Below, piece after piece: positions 12,009 through 13,418 of a stretch of 13,418 nucleotides of DNA; position 1 is the first letter of the stretch, and the number at the start of each line of letters is the position of its first letter. The DNA comes from GCA-2688105 sp964499445 (GTDB taxonomy: Bacteria > Chloroflexota > Dehalococcoidia > Dehalococcoidales > GCA-2688105). The stretch covers positions 1-13,418 of the forward strand of contig CAZCLE010000030.1 of NCBI GenBank assembly GCA_964499445.1, read 5' to 3'. The translations under genes and the position numbers were made by a program. The notes under the pieces were generated by a model that saw only the letters and a program-made list of their open reading frames with translations, ran no database searches and was not told where the DNA came from.

Positions 12009-12041
12009 TAGCCCAACTGGTTGCAAGCTAACGGAGGGGTT

Positions 12042-12551
12042 ATGCCGAGAAAAGAAAGGGAGCGCCGGTACATCTCCGAGTACATGAAAGTAACCTTCCC
12101 GGATATGCAGTGGCAAATTAACGTGGAGCTCGGACCTATACCCAAAGAGTATGTAGACAGGTACGGGTTAGGCAAAGCGGCCGCTATGTTTCGCCCTACC
12201 CGGCCCAGGGTAGATGCTGTCAGGTGGACACCGGATAAATACATCCTCATTGAAGCCAAGCTCAGGGATATAAAAGCAGGCATTGGCGATTTATCTTACT
12301 ATCGAGGCATGGCAAAGGCTACACCTGATCTACCCTTTTACGATGGTCAGGAGATAGTCGCTCAGCTTGTGGTGCCCTGGATGATAGACTGGATTGCCTG
12401 GGCAGCAGAGTCAACCCAGGTCGAGGTGGTGGTATTCTGGTCCGACTGGATAGCCGACTATATCAAGGAGCGGCAGTATTATTTCACCAATGAGTACAGA
12501 ACAGCAAGGGCTGAGAAGATGAAACTGAGAAAGATACTGGGGGTAGATTAG
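12042..12551 (+). CDS. PD-(D/E)XK nuclease-like protein (169 aa)
   Basis: The protein carries the restriction-endonuclease fold signature. E29 lies in the first strand region (WQINVELGPIP), D58 in RPRVDAVRWTP, and E71/K73 in YILIEAKLRD; thus E, D and ExK are in order with normal spacing, with the basic N-terminus MPRKERERR for DNA contact. PD-(D/E)XK enzymes cut DNA in restriction, repair, recombination and resolution of branched DNA. The start is ATG 12042, with GGAGGGG just upstream; a longer TTG start at 12021 lacks a ribosome binding site. It is the first gene of the rightward unit. The target is unknown: host DNA degradation, genome processing or Holliday-junction resolution are all open. 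A Trp-rich middle (PWMIDWIAWAAE) is unusual. Confidence 0.7.
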   Translation: MPRKERERRYISEYMKVTFPDMQWQINVELGPIPKEYVDRYGLGKAAAMFRPTRPRVDAVRWTPDKYILIEAKLRDIKAGIGDLSYYRGMAKATPDLPFYDGQEIVAQLVVPWMIDWIAWAAESTQVEVVVFWSDWIADYIKERQYYFTNEYRTARAEKMKLRKILGVD

Positions 12552-12563
12552 GAGAGTCATGCA

Positions 12564-12956
12564 ATGTCCGCACCGGCAGAGCACCTTAAATTCCAGTATG
12601 CAGAGTTACACAAGCTAGACGACCAGCTGGAGATGATGAAGCGCTGGGGAGTCTCAGAGTCCGACCCCGGCTATCAATCACTCTGGCAGGCTAGAGGCAC
12701 AGCCCTGGCTAAGATAGGGCAGCAAAAACCCATGACATTCTTTCAGATTGCAAGGTCTTTTGGTATGTCTCCCGGGGTTATCGCACTCTACGCTGCTGCT
12801 GAAAGAGGCTGGATGATAGAGGCAAGGGCAAAGCCAGGCGCCCAACCGGTATATCACTATGTGACAGACGACGTCGCTGAGAAGATAGTTAAAGAGGAAC
12901 TAACCCATGAGGAATTTATGGAACTTCTAACCCCGGACTCCTACATAGGAGAGTGA
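12564..12956 (+). CDS. Winged-helix-like small protein (130 aa)
   Basis: The N-terminal ~50 residues are a charged helical hairpin (LKFQYAELHKLDDQLEMMKR). Residues about 57-102 (MTFFQIARSFGMSPGVIALY, then AAERGWMIEARAKPGAQPVYHYV) look like a winged helix: helix-turn-helix followed by a wing with two strands. That suggests DNA binding and so a regulator or accessory protein for the nuclease encoded upstream. The C-terminus is acidic. GGAGAG is upstream, and the gene starts 12 nt after the nuclease stop, so the two are co-transcribed. An overlapping ATG at 12559 is in another frame and gives no product. The precise family is not recognised. Confidence 0.65.
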   Translation: MSAPAEHLKFQYAELHKLDDQLEMMKRWGVSESDPGYQSLWQARGTALAKIGQQKPMTFFQIARSFGMSPGVIALYAAAERGWMIEARAKPGAQPVYHYVTDDVAEKIVKEELTHEEFMELLTPDSYIGE

Positions 12957-12959
12957 ACT

Positions 12960-13343
12960 ATGGATGTATTTATGTCTCAAGATAGCCCCTCGTTGGGTAT
13001 TCAACGGACTGCTACCAACCTCCTGGCGAACTATATCCGGCTTTTCCCTGGAGTCCCAACCAGGATGCACTTCACCGATAAGTACCTGATAGACCGTGAG
13101 ATAGCCGATAGGGAGTCCGGGAAACCCAAGACGATTAAGAGCCTGGTATTCTACGTTGACGAGGTGAATGGGGAGCCTGCCTCCAGAACCTTCTCGGTTT
13201 TATCCCAGAAGCTGGCCGCCCACATGGAACCTTACCTCCCCGATAACGAGTATAGGGGCTATGATTTCCTCATTACTCAAATGGGTGAAGGCTTCCTTAA
13301 AGATTGGAATGTCCAGGTAATTAAGAGGCCAGAAGTCACCTAA
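12960..13343 (+). CDS. Small protein of unknown function (127 aa)
   Basis: MDVFMSQDSPSLGIQRTATN begins the protein, followed by mixed helix and strand segments: IRLFPGVPTRMHFTDKYLI, KTIKSLVFYVDEVNGEPASR and LPDNEYRGYDFLITQMGEGF. No signal peptide, membrane helix, cysteine cluster or catalytic motif stands out. AGGAGAG lies 8 nt before the ATG, and the gene follows the winged-helix gene after 3 nt. It closes the rightward operon, and its stop codon lies in the loop of the terminal hairpin. The sequence TFSVLSQKLAAHMEPYL reads like a small single-stranded-DNA or protein-binding domain, but I would not name it. I see no function to infer beyond working with the two upstream genes. Confidence 0.7.
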   Translation: MDVFMSQDSPSLGIQRTATNLLANYIRLFPGVPTRMHFTDKYLIDREIADRESGKPKTIKSLVFYVDEVNGEPASRTFSVLSQKLAAHMEPYLPDNEYRGYDFLITQMGEGFLKDWNVQVIKRPEVT

Positions 13344-13359
13344 AGAACTCTGGCCTCTT
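13323..13359 (+). terminator. Hairpin at the end of the rightward operon
   Basis: AAGAGGCCAGA (13323-13333) and TCTGGCCTCTT (13349-13359) form a perfect 11-bp stem with a 15-nt loop that contains the last gene's TAA. There is no long U tract after it on the + strand; only the TT of the stem and ACGATT follow. It may stop transcription from the right as well. The remaining 59 bases to the window end hold nothing I can identify. Confidence 0.55.
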
Positions 13360-13418
13360 ACGATTCAAATGCTTCTCTCTGACCACAGGATTGAATTCTA
13401 GCCAGTTGAAAACTTTTT

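Larger units (their letters stand above)
11971..12011. repeat. Perfect 9-bp inverted repeat in the divergent control region
   Basis: CTATTGACA (11971-11979) and TGTCAATAG (12003-12011) are exact reverse complements, 32 bp apart centre to centre (about three helical turns). Each arm contains a consensus TTGACA. The same CTATTGACA also occurs once in the early promoter at 3544-3552, read leftward. It may be purely two -35 boxes, or also an operator bound by a dimer. Confidence 0.75.

Noticed and set aside
12005..12283. Leftward open frame of 92 codons
   Set aside because: It overlaps the nuclease gene and the promoter region; the nuclease frame has catalytic motifs and a strong ribosome binding site.

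Overview
This window looks like part of a bacterial virus genome, or an integrated copy of one. Nearly every gene has a strong GGAGG-type ribosome binding site. Genes are packed with 1-30 nt gaps, ATGA overlaps or short coding overlaps. Promoters are of the sigma-70 TTGACA/TATAAT type, so the host is a bacterium. I cannot place the host further. A few small proteins remind me of viruses in uncultured anaerobic Bacteria, but this is only an impression. No ribosomal, metabolic or tRNA genes are visible.

Layout. (1) Positions 1-3550, leftward: an early/replication module. In transcription order it encodes an 11-residue-repeat coiled-coil protein, a ribbon-helix-helix protein, a Cys-rich protein, a 59-aa protein, a RecT-like annealing protein with an internal start, and an HNH nuclease. 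A repeat-rich promoter/possible origin follows, then a replisome-organizer-like protein, a small membrane protein and a ParB-like protein that leaves the window. A strong promoter flanked by an inverted repeat (3511-3559) drives this module. (2) Positions 3601-11890, leftward: a virion module of twelve genes. In transcription order these are a 151-aa protein, the likely major capsid protein, four beta-rich or fibre-like proteins, a DNRLRE-like protein, two very small membrane proteins, a 69-aa protein, an Fn3 protein with a Trp-rich helical tail, a 538-aa helical-repeat protein and a 44-aa acidic protein. A rho-independent terminator ends the module (3601-3639). (3) Positions 12042-13343, rightward: a PD-(D/E)XK nuclease, a winged-helix-like protein and an unknown protein, ending in a hairpin.

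The most interesting feature is the virion module. The 361-aa protein has two halves with a parallel motif and looks like a double jelly-roll capsid protein, the hallmark of tailless icosahedral viruses. No terminase, portal, capsid protease, tape measure or tail-tube gene is visible around it. The packaging ATPase expected of most such viruses is also not in the window. The two flanking modules share a remarkable control region at 11971-12011, where a perfect 9-bp inverted repeat supplies the -35 boxes of two overlapping, opposed promoters. Two RNA-level elements lie inside the capsid operon: a terminator hairpin just after the capsid gene and a compact pseudoknot-capable RNA at 9467-9537.

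Several genes here (2650-2829, 3684-3818, 6694-6864, 6861-6989 and the partial 1-797) are short or run off the edge and were found by reading the strand directly.
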